Assembly (NCBI RefSeq): GCF_036711975.1 | Contig: NC_091975.1 | Coordinates: forward strand, 4,714,501 to 4,778,500 | Direction: 5' to 3' | Length of the DNA: 64,000 bases | Origin: Onthophagus taurus | Lineage: Eukaryota; Arthropoda; Insecta; Coleoptera; Scarabaeidae | Shown: in pieces, positions 11,461-22,389 of the stretch | Layout of the letters: every line of letters begins with the position of its first letter | Numbering within the stretch: the stretch's first letter is position 1 | Translations under genes and position numbers: made by a program | Notes under the pieces: generated by a model | Seen by the model: only the letters and a program-made list of their open reading frames with translations | What the model was told of the DNA's origin: nothing | Database searches by the model: none

Positions 11461-13065
11461 TTCGTATAAAAGAAATAATCTAAAATGTATATAGGTATGT
11501 TCTCATATTTCGGGACACCTATATTAATAAATTAAAAAAATTAAATAAAAAGAAAACTGTTAGATTGTACTGCCCGATTTAGAACAATACAGAAAAATAA
11601 TTTTAACTTCTCACAAATAAATAAAAGAAATTATTGAATAAATGTGTTTTAACAATAAATAATGTTAAGGTTACGTTGAAAAAAATAAATAGATATTTGT
11701 GATATAAATTAGGTCTGATTTTGTTTGTTAAAAGTTTTAAATTTTAATCTTTATTTATTTTTTAGGTGTATACGTAAATAATTAATAATGTAACCAAAAA
11801 TATAAAAGATACAAGAAAAAACCTGAATGTTTGTGTAGCACTTGTTGAATAAACACTCGATTTATTCTAAAAAATAACAACAAAAAAATAGGTTAAAGAT
11901 AAATGTTTAAAACTTTTAAAAAAAATTCAAAAAAAAACAACGAATTTTTGCAACAAAAAGTTTTTAAATCAACTAAAAAAAACATATCATTTTTAATTTT
12001 TGTGTAAATGTATTTTAATTAAAATTTCTTTTTGTCTGATTAGATATTTTACTGAACATTATACAGGTGTCCCGTTAAAGGTACGAAACGGCTGTATCTC
12101 GACAACGGTCAAACTCAAAGTCATTGTTCACACTTATAGATACTTCTAAACATTGATAAGATTTTACAAGCAAATTTTCTCATTTCTTGGTATTGAACAG
12201 GCAAGTGTAAAAGTAAAAGAGGTGAAGATACAACGAGATACAACGGCTGCGTACCTTTAACGGGACACTCGATAGAAAAGAATAAAATATAAAAATAAGG
12301 TTAGTGCGAGAAGAATTAAAAGAAAAATAATATAAGTAAATATATTTTTCATAAATATAAAAAGAAGAAAATATTAACAGGAGATATTTTTAGAAAAGGC
12401 TTCTTTGATGGACCGTTTGAATTTTAATGTTATTTTCATAATTTAATAATAAAAAAGTATTACAACAAGTATTTTTCCGGACAATCAATAAATTTATTTT
12501 TATTTCACGTTTATCGATGATTTTCAATTAAAAAAAGACAAATTAATAAGAATCCATACAAAAAATAAAATTAATAAAATTTTAGACAAAGAAGAAAATG
12601 TACTTTATATTAAGGTTGTATTTATACATGTATAATATATCACTCACGTGCAAAACAAGGCAGAAATAAAATTAAGAAAAAAAAACTTTGTACGCCACCC
12701 CAATTTTTGTTCGGGGTTGGTTTATTAATAAAAAATAAATAATTGTTAGAAAAACGAGTCGTTGTCGTCGTCGTCAAAATCCTTTTTACCAAGGTACACA
12801 ATACACGAGTAGTTTTAAACGACTGTAAAATTATTTTAACAAAAAATAACAACAAAAATAAATAAATTGTTAAAAAAATTCGTTTTATTTTATTTATTTT
12901 CAAAAGGACTGATTGAAACAGTTAATAAGAACTGAAGAGACACAGAAGTAGAGCTGTTTGTTAGGAACACCTCGAATTGATCTTCACAGAACCAAATGCA
13001 GGGGAAACCCACGAGATTGAGTGAACCAAAACAACCAACTATGGACAAATTAAATACTTGGACCA
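11461..13065. other. AT-rich spacer
   Basis: This is the spacer between the GPCR 3' end and the LINE fragment. Apart from the MITE at 12064-12271 it is low-complexity AT-rich DNA. A minus-strand ORF at 12640-12903 is Lys/Phe/Leu-rich and looks like a by-product of composition. No gene is supported. Confidence 0.5.
12064..12271. mobile_element. MITE with roughly 36-bp terminal inverted repeats
   Basis: The left end reads CAGGTGTCCCGTTAAAGGTA and continues CG-rich to GGCTGTATCTCG. The right end is its inverted copy (CGAGATACAACGGCTGCG, then TACCTTTAACGGGACACTC). The arms match over about 36 bases with few differences. The element is about 208 bp and non-coding. TA dinucleotides abut both ends, suggesting a Tc1/mariner-type target site, though the outermost bases of the two arms differ. 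Confidence 0.85.
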
Positions 13066-13330
13066 GAACTTAGCGTATCAATTTGAATGAAAACAACTCT
13101 GTACATGTAGATTTCACCAATAAATTAAAACAACATGTACCCATCAGAATAAATTATGCCCAGATCCCACATGCTAACTCAGCGAGGTACCTGGGCATGA
13201 CATTAGACGCAAGGCTATGCTGGCAAGTCCATGTGAAAAACAAAAAAGAATTTAATCTAAAATATAGGAAAATGTATTGGTTGCTTGGAAGGAACACCAA
13301 ATTACCCATCCACAACGTTTAAAATAACAA
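13066..13330 (+). mobile_element. Jockey-type LINE reverse transcriptase fragment
   Basis: The plus frame at 13083-13322 reads VPIRINYAQIPHANSARYLG, then MTLDARLCWQVHV and KYRKMYWLLGRNTKLPIHN. This matches the segment just after the RT catalytic domain of jockey-clade non-LTR elements (YLG..LD.RL.W..H and YWLLGR.SKL). Only about 80 residues are readable before a stop, and neither the RT core nor the endonuclease is present. It is a dead fragment. Confidence 0.8.
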
Positions 13331-13563
13331 TGTTACTTGCCATAGTAACAAATCAAACAAGCAAATATCGCCAAAAAATGCGCGACGATTAATAAAGAAA
13401 CTTGTATTTGAAACATTTTTCTTTAAAACCACAAATGGCGAAGTTGTTGGCTAATCCAGACATTTGACACACCTGTATAATAAAAAAAAATGATTTCCAA
13501 GGTACAAATAAATTCAAATCATTTCAATAACAAATAATTTATCATTTTATTGCTCAAGAAAAC

Positions 13564-14813
13564 TTATTTAGCGATTAATTTATTAGTTAACATATCATTA
13601 GCAATTTCCCTAAACTTTTGAAAAGGAACAATAGGATGTTGCACCCCTGGAATAATTAATTCCGTCGAAGGTTCACTTTCTTTGGAACGATAAACAAGTT
13701 TTAAACCATACTCATCATTAACTTTATGCACCTCCAACACAACAACCGCGCAAAAATCGGGGTGATGTGATTTAAAAACATCCAAAACTCTCAAAAATAA
13801 ACCAACGGTAAAATCGTGTCCTGAATAAATGTGAATTTTTCGGTTCGATTTTCCAGTTATTTTCATTTGAGTATCTTCAATAATTTTTTTAAATAAATTC
13901 CCGATTACTAACGATTTTAAAGTCGGATTTGAAACTAATACATCAAATTCTTTCATCGCAACTTCTTCTATATCATTGGGCCAAATACTTTTCGTCCACG
14001 CTGGTAATTCTAACCCCATTGCTTCTTGAGTACCCAACGTACAAGCAATCGCAAACATCACCCTCGGATTTGTAATTTTTAAATTACTTTTTTCTTCCAC
14101 GAATTTAATAATATCTTCGTATGGTTTAAAAATATCTTGTCTTACTTCTTTAACATGCCTATCGTATTCTTCCAAAGCTTTTTTATTACACATAAATGCT
14201 AAAAATATCTAAATTTAAACGGTTTTTTTTTATCAATCAAGTTTAATTAATAAACTAACGTTATCACGATCTCTTGGTGGAGATATATAAGGAATTGGTT
14301 GCCATTTAACGTCTTGATGCCATACTTGATGATCTTCCGGGGGATATAACGCAGCCAAAACTAACTGCAGAGTCATTTTTGTCCGATCAAAATCGGAAGC
14401 CCACGCGTCTATATGTTCCGGGACGTAAAAATTACCCAAAAACGATCCATAACGGTTACGGAGAAACTCCCCAAGTTTATAAGCCCGCAATTTTCCAGGC
14501 TAAAATTTTTGTGAGGTTAAGTTTTAACATTTTAAAATTTTTACCTACATTTGTTAATTGCCCGTGTCCATATGGTGAATAATCATGATCTTTGTAAGGG
14601 TCGCTAGGGTATGAGGATGATTGATCAGGAGTTCGATCCCCATGTCTAAATATCTACAAAAAAAAAATTTTGACATTTAAGAAACACGTTTTATAATTTT
14701 ATAAATAATCTTACCGTGTGTAAGAGTACCAATGACTTTTGATCGGTGTTAAATAACCTTTCTATAGCGTTTCTATTTTTAAACAAACACAAAAATTTCG
14801 TTTTTCTAAACAT
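13564..14813 (-). CDS. Histidine acid phosphatase (venom/lysosomal acid phosphatase-like)
   Basis: Four minus-strand exons are proposed: 14715-14813, 14549-14653, 14268-14499 and 13564-14198. The first ends with LVLLHT and the second begins IFRHGDRTP, the RHGxRxP phosphate-binding motif of histidine acid phosphatases. The third has LRAYKLGEFLRNRYGSFLG and ASDFDRTKMTLQ, and the last has HIYSGHDFTV, the catalytic HD pair. These enzymes hydrolyse phosphomonoesters through a phosphohistidine and are usually lysosomal or secreted. The predicted N-terminus (MFRKTKFLCLFKNRN) is short and lacks a clear signal peptide, so the true start may be elsewhere or this member may be cytosolic. The donor of exon 3 is uncertain within about 20 bases (a GTGATA donor keeps frame). 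The gene starts about 150 bp downstream of the CTP synthase stop, on the same strand. Confidence 0.88.
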
Positions 14814-14851
14814 TTTTGGAAATCTTTTTTAGAAACGACTCAAAAATAGCA

Positions 14852-14915
14852 AACATAACCTAAAACTGTCAAAAAATTGTAAATAAACATGAAATTAGTC
14901 ACGAAAAAATTTATT
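14852..14915. promoter_or_regulatory. CTPS polyadenylation signal overlapping the acid phosphatase promoter
   Basis: On the minus strand an AATAAA word lies at 14910-14915, about 52 bases after the CTP synthase stop. AACATAACC, the complement of the recurrent GGTTATGTT word, lies at 14852-14860 just upstream of the acid phosphatase ATG. The 3' end of one gene and the 5' end of the next therefore share about 150 bp. Confidence 0.5.
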
Positions 14916-14966
14916 AATTATATTTAAAATTAAACTCAAAATAAATGTATAAAAAAATAGAAATTC

Positions 14967-17900
14967 TTAATTTAGCCTTAAAGTACTATCTAAAGAAACA
15001 CTAAGAGGTTCACTACTATATCCGCTACTATTTTCGTAATCATCATCGATTTGCATTAAAGGAACCTGCATAAGTCTCGGTGATTGCATTTCATGAGAAT
15101 CTAAAAATCATAAATAAATAAAAAAAAATGTCTATCAAAAAATTAAAATCCTAACCTAAATCGTTACACACATCCAGTTGCGTAACATCGCATTCTTTTG
15201 CAAGATATAATCGTAATTTATTAACAGATGCTAAAATTAAGCCTATAAATGGTGGGGAAGGTTTAAGAGGTCTTGATAAATATTCCGGATGATATTGAAC
15301 GCCGACATAGTAAGGGTGCATTTGATCGGATAATTCAAAAATTTCCATTCGTTCAGCACGTGAATCAACCCCAACAAATTGTAAACCACCCTCTTCAAAC
15401 ATTTTTATATACTTAGGATTCACTTCGTAACGATGTCGATGTCTCTCTTCAATTTGTTTTTTTCTACCATATAAACGCACTAAACATAAACACAAAAATA
15501 AATAAATAAATAAATAAAACTTAACCCTTTCGCGCCTATTGGTACGTATATGTCCTATAAAATTCTGGAGGAATTAAAAAACTTCTGTCGTCGTGTATAT
15601 TTGGGAGTTGTCGGGATATCATATGATCACTTACCTTCGTTTCTTCTTGTTTTGTGCAGTGTGCAATGCTTTTTCATAGCAACAGGATAGGTTGTGTTTG
15701 TTTCCAATGCGAATGGCTAAAAAATATCTAACCCAGAAAGAGATGGAAGAAGAAATCTACAATCTTTCCGAAGAAGATTGCATTCTGAGGAAGAAATTCC
15801 GTAAAGATCAAGGTTCATCAAATAGCTCTTCTGATTCGGATAAAGAGCTCCAACTCCAAAAGTATGATATCAACAAAATTGCACATTTTTAACCCAGAAG
15901 AGCTATCCTTAAGTTAGGAACGCAATTGTATTAGCAAAGCTGAATAGGAGTTCATCCAAACTTGATTGCTTTTTGCAAATATTTCCGAAAAGTTTATTCT
16001 TGTACATTACTAAAAATACAAATAAACGAATCAACATTAAGAATGCGAAAAATCGGACAAGACAATGTGCTGCAACGTATGCGTCTGAGATCATGGTAGT
16101 AACAAGGTGTATGCTAGTGATGAGCTACAATCACCTACCATCATTTCATGACTATTGGTCCAATAAGAAGAGAGCCAGAAAATCCCAAAATCCCGAAAAG
16201 CCAGAAAACCCCAGCAAGACGAATTACCAAATCATAGAAATGTTCCTAATCATAAATGTTCGCTGCAGAAAAAAGAATTTCGAAGGAAGACCTTGTGTAC
16301 CATGTGCAATATACTGTTATATAAAAATTGTTTTGAATAAAGATTTGTAACTGTTGGGACAATATGTCCCAGAGTCAAATTTGATTTTAGATAAATAAAG
16401 GAACCTTTGGAGACCCTTAACATACTATATGGGCGACAAAAAGAAAGTCGGCGCGAAAGGGTTAATAAGTGTACTTTTTACTTACTCATTTTACTCGTTG
16501 CAGCAGAATCTTTAAAAACTGTGGTATGTTTTCCAAGTCTCATAGTGCCACCCATAGCCCCGGGATTATGTTCTGGCATATCAATAATAACTGGATGTTG
16601 AACACCTTTAGCAAATTCGTCGGAATTTGAATTATCCAATTTAAGAACGTTCCGAGCAAACTCAATGACAGCCGTTTGGAAACCAAGGCAAATCCCTAAT
16701 AAAGGAATCGAATGTTCTCTGCACCATTTTGAAACGGCTATTTTTCCTTCGACACCGCGGTTTCCAAATCCACCGGGAACGACAACTCCTTGAGATTTAC
16801 AAACTTGGTACCAAGCTTCGTGGAAACTAACTGGAGTATCGCGTTCTGATTGCTGTTCTAATTTCGAAGCATCTATAAAGGTTATGTTTACTTTATAACC
16901 TAAGTGATTAGCGGCGTGTTGAAGTGCTTTCGTAACGGAAGTATATGAATCTTCAAGTAATGTGTATTTCCCAACGAGGGCTATTTCAACGGTGTGTCGT
17001 AAATTATCGATTTTATCTGATAATTCAACCCATTGTTTCATAAATTTGCGGTTATTAAGTAATGGGTTTAATGATAATTTTAAACGGTCGTTTAAATATT
17101 GAATTAAACCATATGTTTCCATGAAAATTGGAACTTTATAAATTGATGATAAATCTGGTATACATAAAACCTAAATTTTAAAAATTTTTTAGGTTAGATT
17201 CATTAATTAAGGGAAAAATTCAAGAATCATCATGTGGCTTAAATATCGACGATTTTTTTTAAATCAATGTGAAACGACCCAAAAAACATGTTAAAAATAA
17301 AAAGAAAGTACTGAAACGTGTAGAACATGCAATGTTACACCTAATTGTTTATTTTATAGCCACGCAAAAAATCATTCTGATAAACTGATTATAGACATAG
17401 TGATATCTTGTGATAGCTAGCGCTACCTACCACTGTCACTAGAACTAACATTAGACCTAAGAATTAGAAACATTCAGGTTTAGCCCAAGGTCTATAGAAC
17501 ATTAGGTTACCCAATGTCGAATCTCCTCCTTTAAGGGGAAAGGTGGATCAGTGACGTAGCTGGTTCTATGAACAACACAACACGATGCGAGGTTTATATA
17601 TTTTATATAGACTAGAGATTAGGTAACCTTATATTCTATAGACCTTGGGTTTACCCTTAAGAGACGCACAGCTAAACCTGATACTTTCTAGTTTTAGGTC
17701 TTGTGTTAGTTCTAGTGATAGTGTAAAACTAGAACTAACACTAGAACTAGAAAGAATCGGATTTAGCCATGCGTCTGAAGTCCCAACCTAGAATTTACAA
17801 CGCTCCCTCTGCTCCATGCCCAACCCGATATTTGAGAAATTCGCACTAGTAAATGTTAATTACCCTAACACAGAGTGGAATTTCTACACAAAATTCGGAA

Positions 17901-19250
17901 ATAAATCAGTAAATTAAGTAGATCCAAATGTAACGTTTAAAGAGAAGGGTAGGCAGATGCCCTGCCTTCTTCTTTAGTATAGATTTTAGGTTAAGATTTA
18001 GCTTATCTTTAGTTTATAGATGGTAAACAACAACATTTTAGTCGTTGTGCGTCGAAAACCTAAGAAACAAGCGCGTTTCACCCGAAAATATGCGTTTAAA
18101 CCAAATCTGCGGCCAAAAAAATATGATTAGCAGGGTTGATGACGTCACATCGAAACTTTAAAGTGATTTTTCGGTCAATTTTACACGTTTCCGCAATTTT
18201 TTTTTATTTGTAACAGTTTATTTGAGTCGATTAAAAAAAATTGTCGATTTTTAAGCGACATGATGATTCTTGAATTATACCCAATTAAGTATTAACCTGT
18301 TCTGGTGAAACATGACAGAAATTTGATATTTTATCCTTAACATTATTATCAATTGGTTTTTCAGATCTGCAAACAATGATGTCAGGACTTAATCCAAGTC
18401 CTCGTAATTCCCTTACAGAGGCTTGAGTAGGTTTTGTTTTGTGTTCTCCGGTAGCTTTTGGTTGTGGTACTAAAGAAACGTGAGCAACACAAAAATTTTC
18501 TTTTCTCACGCGAAATTGAAACTGTCTAAAAGCCTCCACGAAAGCCATACTTTCAATATCGCCAATCGTACCCCCCAATTCGATAATGCAAACTTTTGGG
18601 ATTTCTCCAGAATCAGAGACGGGAATACGAGCAACCCTTTCAACCCATTCTTGTATTGCGTCTGTTATATGAGGCACAACTAAAAGATTAAAAATGTTGA
18701 AATGATTAAATTGTTTAGCTTTTCATTACAAATTTGAATACCTTGAACAGTTTTTCCAAGATAATCACCCTGTCGTTCTCTATCAATAACCATTTTATAA
18801 ATTTTTCCGGTTGTTATGTTATTATCTCGATGCAAGGTGATGTCCAAAAACCTCTCATAATTGCCCAAATCTAAATCAACTTCACCACCATCATCCAAAA
18901 CGTATACTTCACCTATAAAAATAATTAAAACCGAAATTTTTAAACTTTAATTTATAGTAACTTTTAATTTTTTACTGTTGGTAATGTAATAAGTAATTAT
19001 TTGACATAATCAAAATTATTAGTTTTTCTAACCTTACAAACACGTGTATTCTTACAAATATTTTAATATTTAACTAACCGTGTTCGTACGGGGAGAATGT
19101 GCCCGCATCTAAATTGATATAAGGGTCAATTTTTATTGATGTCACCTCGATACCACAAGATTTTAAAATCGTTCCGAACGAACTCGAAATAACTCCTTTT
19201 CCAACTCCGCTTATCACACCGCCAGTCACCAAAATATATTTCATATCCAT
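14967..19250 (-). CDS. CTPsyn: CTP synthase
   Basis: Six exons join in frame to 622 codons: 19079-19250, 18742-18912, 18297-18679, 16486-17170, 15156-15479 and 14967-15100. CTP synthase makes CTP from UTP, ATP and glutamine. The N-terminal synthase domain opens with [16 protein letters not shown] (nucleotide loop) and contains YINLDAG and [12 protein letters not shown]. The C-terminal class I glutamine amidotransferase has [14 protein letters not shown], the nucleophile Cys in [11 protein letters not shown], and the catalytic His-Glu in GVQYHPEY. Length is close to the human enzymes (about 590) with a Ser-rich, Asp-rich tail ([14 protein letters not shown]), which is often phosphorylated in this family. 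The ATG at 19250 is followed by Met-3, either of which could serve. Intron 3 carries nested repeats and intron 4 a piggyBac-like element. It is divergent from Ppcs. Confidence 0.97.
15521..16465 (+). mobile_element. piggyBac-like internal-deletion derivative in a CTPS intron
   Basis: Both ends carry the tetranucleotide TTAA (15521-15524 and 16462-16465), followed inwards by inverted CCCTTTCGCGCC. TTAA target duplication plus a CCCTTT-type end is diagnostic of the piggyBac superfamily. Inside, two plus frames are readable. One at 15692-15892 begins near [20 protein letters not shown] and is acidic, like piggyBac transposase N-termini. The other at 15973-16350 contains FHDYWSNKK and a Cys-rich end. 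The central DDD catalytic region is missing and frames are broken, so the 945-bp copy is non-autonomous. It lies within the intron between exons 4 and 5, in reverse orientation to the gene, and should be removed by splicing. Confidence 0.9.
17395..17790. repeat. Dispersed palindromic repeat, copy D, interrupted by a MITE
   Basis: The copy starts with TAGCGCTACCTACCACTGTC, a lead-in shared with copy E at 41.5 kb. It continues with CTAGAACTAACATTAG words and a CATTCAGGTTTAGCC stem. The stem is interrupted at 17484 by a separate palindromic element and resumes at about 17650 with GTTTACCCTTAAGAGACGC. A second hairpin half (AATCGGATTTAGCC) follows near 17760. It lies in a CTPS intron. Confidence 0.75.
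17484..17649. mobile_element. 166-bp MITE-like element nested in palindromic repeat copy D
   Basis: The ends are inverted copies: CCCAAGGTCTATAGAA at the left and TTCTATAGACCTTGGG at the right. Similarity extends inwards to AGGTTACC/GGTAACCT, giving arms of about 29 bases with two mismatches. The interior is non-coding. Because it splits the stem of a dispersed repeat, it inserted after that repeat did. Confidence 0.8.
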
Positions 19251-19881
19251 TTTTCTACTTAAAACAATTTGTTGATATTATAAATGCGTTCAATTTAACT
19301 CCACGTTGAGGTTATGTTCGTTTTGGTGCGATTTCCACCAATTCAAAGTTTGTACTGAAGGAAGCTGCGTTTCATTTCTTAACAAGAAGTAGATGGCGGT
19401 GATATCGAATCCAATTTGAATATTTATAGAATAATTATAAATAACGTATAAATTAATGTAAGAAGATAAAATAAATAACGGTATTTACCGATATTTAGTT
19501 TTATATTTCAATCTAAAACGAAAATATATTCTCATAATTAGTGTGTGAATGTCTTATTAGATGGCGCACATAAAAATTTAAATTTGAAAAGTGAGGTTAA
19601 TTTTTTTTTGATTTTTATTAAAATTAACATAAATATGATATATTTAATATTCACAAATGAATATTATAAGTTAAATATAAGTTGTTTACATATTATTAAA
19701 ACTAAGCCGTTTAACATTATTGAATGGCAAACAAAAAATCTATAAAAATTTTATATAAAAAAAGCTGTTAAATAGTTAAGTAAAACCTTTTGATGGTTTT
19801 AATCAATAATAATTACGAAATAAATTCCAATGGAACATCTCGCTCGGTTCCAAAGGTGGAAATCATTACTTTGCGACCAAA
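19251..19881. promoter_or_regulatory. Divergent promoter between CTPsyn and Ppcs
   Basis: The two start codons are 631 bp apart and point away from each other. Near the CTPS end is GAGGTTATGTT (about 19308-19318). AGATGGCGC, close to the insect CTCF core, lies at 19559-19567. No TATA box is obvious at a clear position. A shared bidirectional promoter for two nucleotide/cofactor enzymes is plausible but not shown by sequence alone. Confidence 0.55.
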
Positions 19882-21031
19882 ATGGCTTCACATTGGGAAG
19901 AATTTTATGCTACCCATTTACCCCCAAGTGATTTCGAAGATAATCGCATGTTATTAAAAGAATTTTGCGATAGACACAACAAATCCGGGGATAGAATCGT
20001 TTTAGTTACCGTAAGTATCAACAAAATTTAATCTCAAAAAAGTAAGGTTATGTTCAACAGTTTGAAACAATAAAATAAAAAGGTTAAAATATTAACTGAA
20101 ATCTTTATTTTGGGGATTAGAGTGGTGGAACAACTGTTCCATTAGAGCATAATACGGTTAGATTCGTCGATAATTTTAGTGCTGGGACCAGGGGGGCTGC
20201 GTCGGCTGAGTACTTTTTAGAACATGGTTATGCAGTAATATTCATGCACAGATTGAAATCTTTGGAGCCTTATACTAGGCATTTCAATGGGCAAAAATTT
20301 ATGGATATGCTGGAATTGAATGATAGGGGACCAAATACAACTATAACAGGTAAAAAGAAATTCATTAAAAACTGAATTAATAAAAACTTTTTAATTCTAG
20401 TTAAGCCAGATAGCGTAGATGTTTTAGCACCAATTTTAGCTAATTATAAGGTAGCCCAAGACAATGGTAAAATCCTTTATGTAACTTTTACAACCGTTTC
20501 CGATTATTTTTGGTTATTGAGATCGGCATGTGAATGCTTACAACCGTTGGGAACAAAAGCACTGTTATATTTAGCAGCTGCCGTTTCTGATTTTTATATT
20601 CCTTCAAATCAAATGGTAACACAAAAATGTTATTAATTATGTTGTTTTTAAATGTTTGATTACAGCCAACACATAAAATCCAATCTGGAGCTGGCGCTCC
20701 AACAATCTCTTTACAATTAGTACCAAAGCTTTTAGCACCACTTGTGAGTCTTTGGGTACCTCAAGCCTACGTTGTTTCGTTTAAATTAGAAACTGATGAA
20801 AGTATTTTGATAACGAAAGCTCGTGATTCTTTAAACAAATATAAACACAAACTGGTTATCGGTAATATTTTGCAAACACGGCGCCAAAAAGTCGTTTTTG
20901 TAACCCCCGAAAGTAGCTATGAGGTTTCTTTAACAAGGGATCAAATGATGAACGCTATGGAAATTGAAGATTTAATTGTATCTAATATCGTTATTGGTCA
21001 TTCTGATTATATTGGATCCTTCAAGTATTAA
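19882..21031 (+). CDS. Ppcs: Phosphopantothenate-cysteine ligase (PPCS)
   Basis: Four exons join in frame to 312 codons: 19882-20010, 20121-20349, 20401-20615 and 20666-21031. PPCS couples 4'-phosphopantothenate to cysteine in the second step of coenzyme A synthesis in the cytosol. Exon 2 carries SGGTTVPLE and [20 protein letters not shown], the nucleotide-binding signature of the CoaB family. Exon 3 has [14 protein letters not shown], the conserved dimer/active-site region. Exon 4 has VSFKLETDE and the closing [13 protein letters not shown]. Length matches animal PPCS (about 310). The ATG sits in CAAAATGG, a good context. AATAAA at 21112-21117 is a likely polyadenylation signal. Confidence 0.97.
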
Positions 21032-21059
21032 AATTGATAGTTTAATTTTTAATTTAAGG

Positions 21060-21960
21060 TGGAATTAAAATTGGTTATGGATTTCATTTTGGGTGCCAAA
21101 TTTTAAACAAAAATAAATGATACAACAACTAAATTTGCATAACGTTGTATCTTTATGATTTAGTAAATTATTAAAACAAATCAGGGTAATTTCGACATTC
21201 TTTTACAATCTAGGTGTTCAAAACAAAAAATAGGAAAGTTAGAGGTATTTAGGTAGATGAAAATGACCATGAGATATAAAACATATCATTTTTTATTCGT
21301 TTTATTTGCATTTATTAGATTTTTTTAATTTTTAATCTCCCATAAAAAAAAACATAAATGTTGTAACAGGAAAAAAGCTTTAAATGTGATTTCCTCCTGC
21401 TTACTTAAATGTAACCTGCATAATATGTATTCTATTCTATGTAAATATAAAGGATTTTTGTTAGATAATTTCAGGTTTAAGCTCCACATTTGTTTACTTC
21501 TCTTCTAATTGAGGCTATTTCGTTGATAGGATCTTTTATTTATTACTTTTTAAAATGAGAAATTCTTGAGAAAAATATAAACATTTTACAATAACTCGAC
21601 GAGTTCAGTAGTCGACCTATTTTTTATTTTTATACAATTTTATATAAGAACCTTTTTCACCAAAGTGAACCTTTTTTAATAATTATATTTTTCCTGCAAC
21701 TGTTGATACTGAGGCACTTAGCGCTAGGTGTAAATGAAATAAATGTAAAACTGAAACGAAGTATATTAATTTAAAACGTGTTTATTATATAAATTCAAGA
21801 GAAAAAAATATATTAAATGTTTTTTTTATAAAAAGGGATTTTTATTTCAACCAAAAATTCAATTAAGCAACAAAGAATCACCTAGAATAAGTTTTATTGG
21901 CTCAAAGGACAACTTATTAATACATTTTATTAACGTTTATCTATTTTTACTAATCCTGGA
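21060..21960. other. 3' UTR and spacer between Ppcs and NDUFA4
   Basis: AT-rich sequence with several AATAAA/TTTATT words; the two genes converge here. No coding sequence or clear repeat is visible. Confidence 0.5.
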
Positions 21961-21969
21961 ACAATTTTT

Positions 21970-22389
21970 TTATAATTTCGGAGCTTTACTTTCCAATTTA
22001 GAATAATCAACGTTGGGAGAATAAAACTGAAACAATAAAATTATTAATTAACGTTTAAATTATTGGATTAATCACCTTGTATTGTTTATCTCTGTACTCT
22101 TCGTTTGAAATTTGTCCGGGGGTTCTGCTCCATGCTACATCAGGATTGCGCAACGCTAATCTTGCGGTGTAAAATACGGCCCCAGCGCACCCCAAACCAA
22201 CGCAAAAGTACAAAGGGATCAACTACAAATAAAAATGTTATTGCGTTTTAGTATAAACCAAATTATTTATAAATAGTTATTACATAACCTTATCTGGCAT
22301 TTTATTTCTTAAGTAAAATCTTTTTGATTTTTTTATCCAAAACTTACCGCCCTATGTTTCTTGAGGGAGGATATGCTCATTCCTTGCAT
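21970..22389 (-). CDS. NDUFA4: NDUFA4 (cytochrome c oxidase-associated MLRQ subunit)
   Basis: Three small exons join in phase 0: 22348-22389, 22076-22222 and 21970-22026, encoding 81 residues, the same size as human NDUFA4. The N-terminus reads MQGMSISSLKKHRA. A single membrane helix (LIPLYFCVGLGCAGAVFYTA) follows, then RLALRNPDVAWSR and the conserved QYKFYSPNVDYSKL end. The protein is a small subunit of the inner mitochondrial membrane, first assigned to complex I and now to cytochrome c oxidase. This track-free gene is supported by the exact match of exon phases and conserved C-terminus. Its promoter faces the FER kinase gene. Confidence 0.95.

Noticed and set aside
12640-12903. 87-codon minus ORF rich in Lys, Phe and Leu
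   Set aside because: Composition is what AT-rich DNA gives by chance; no homology or splice support.
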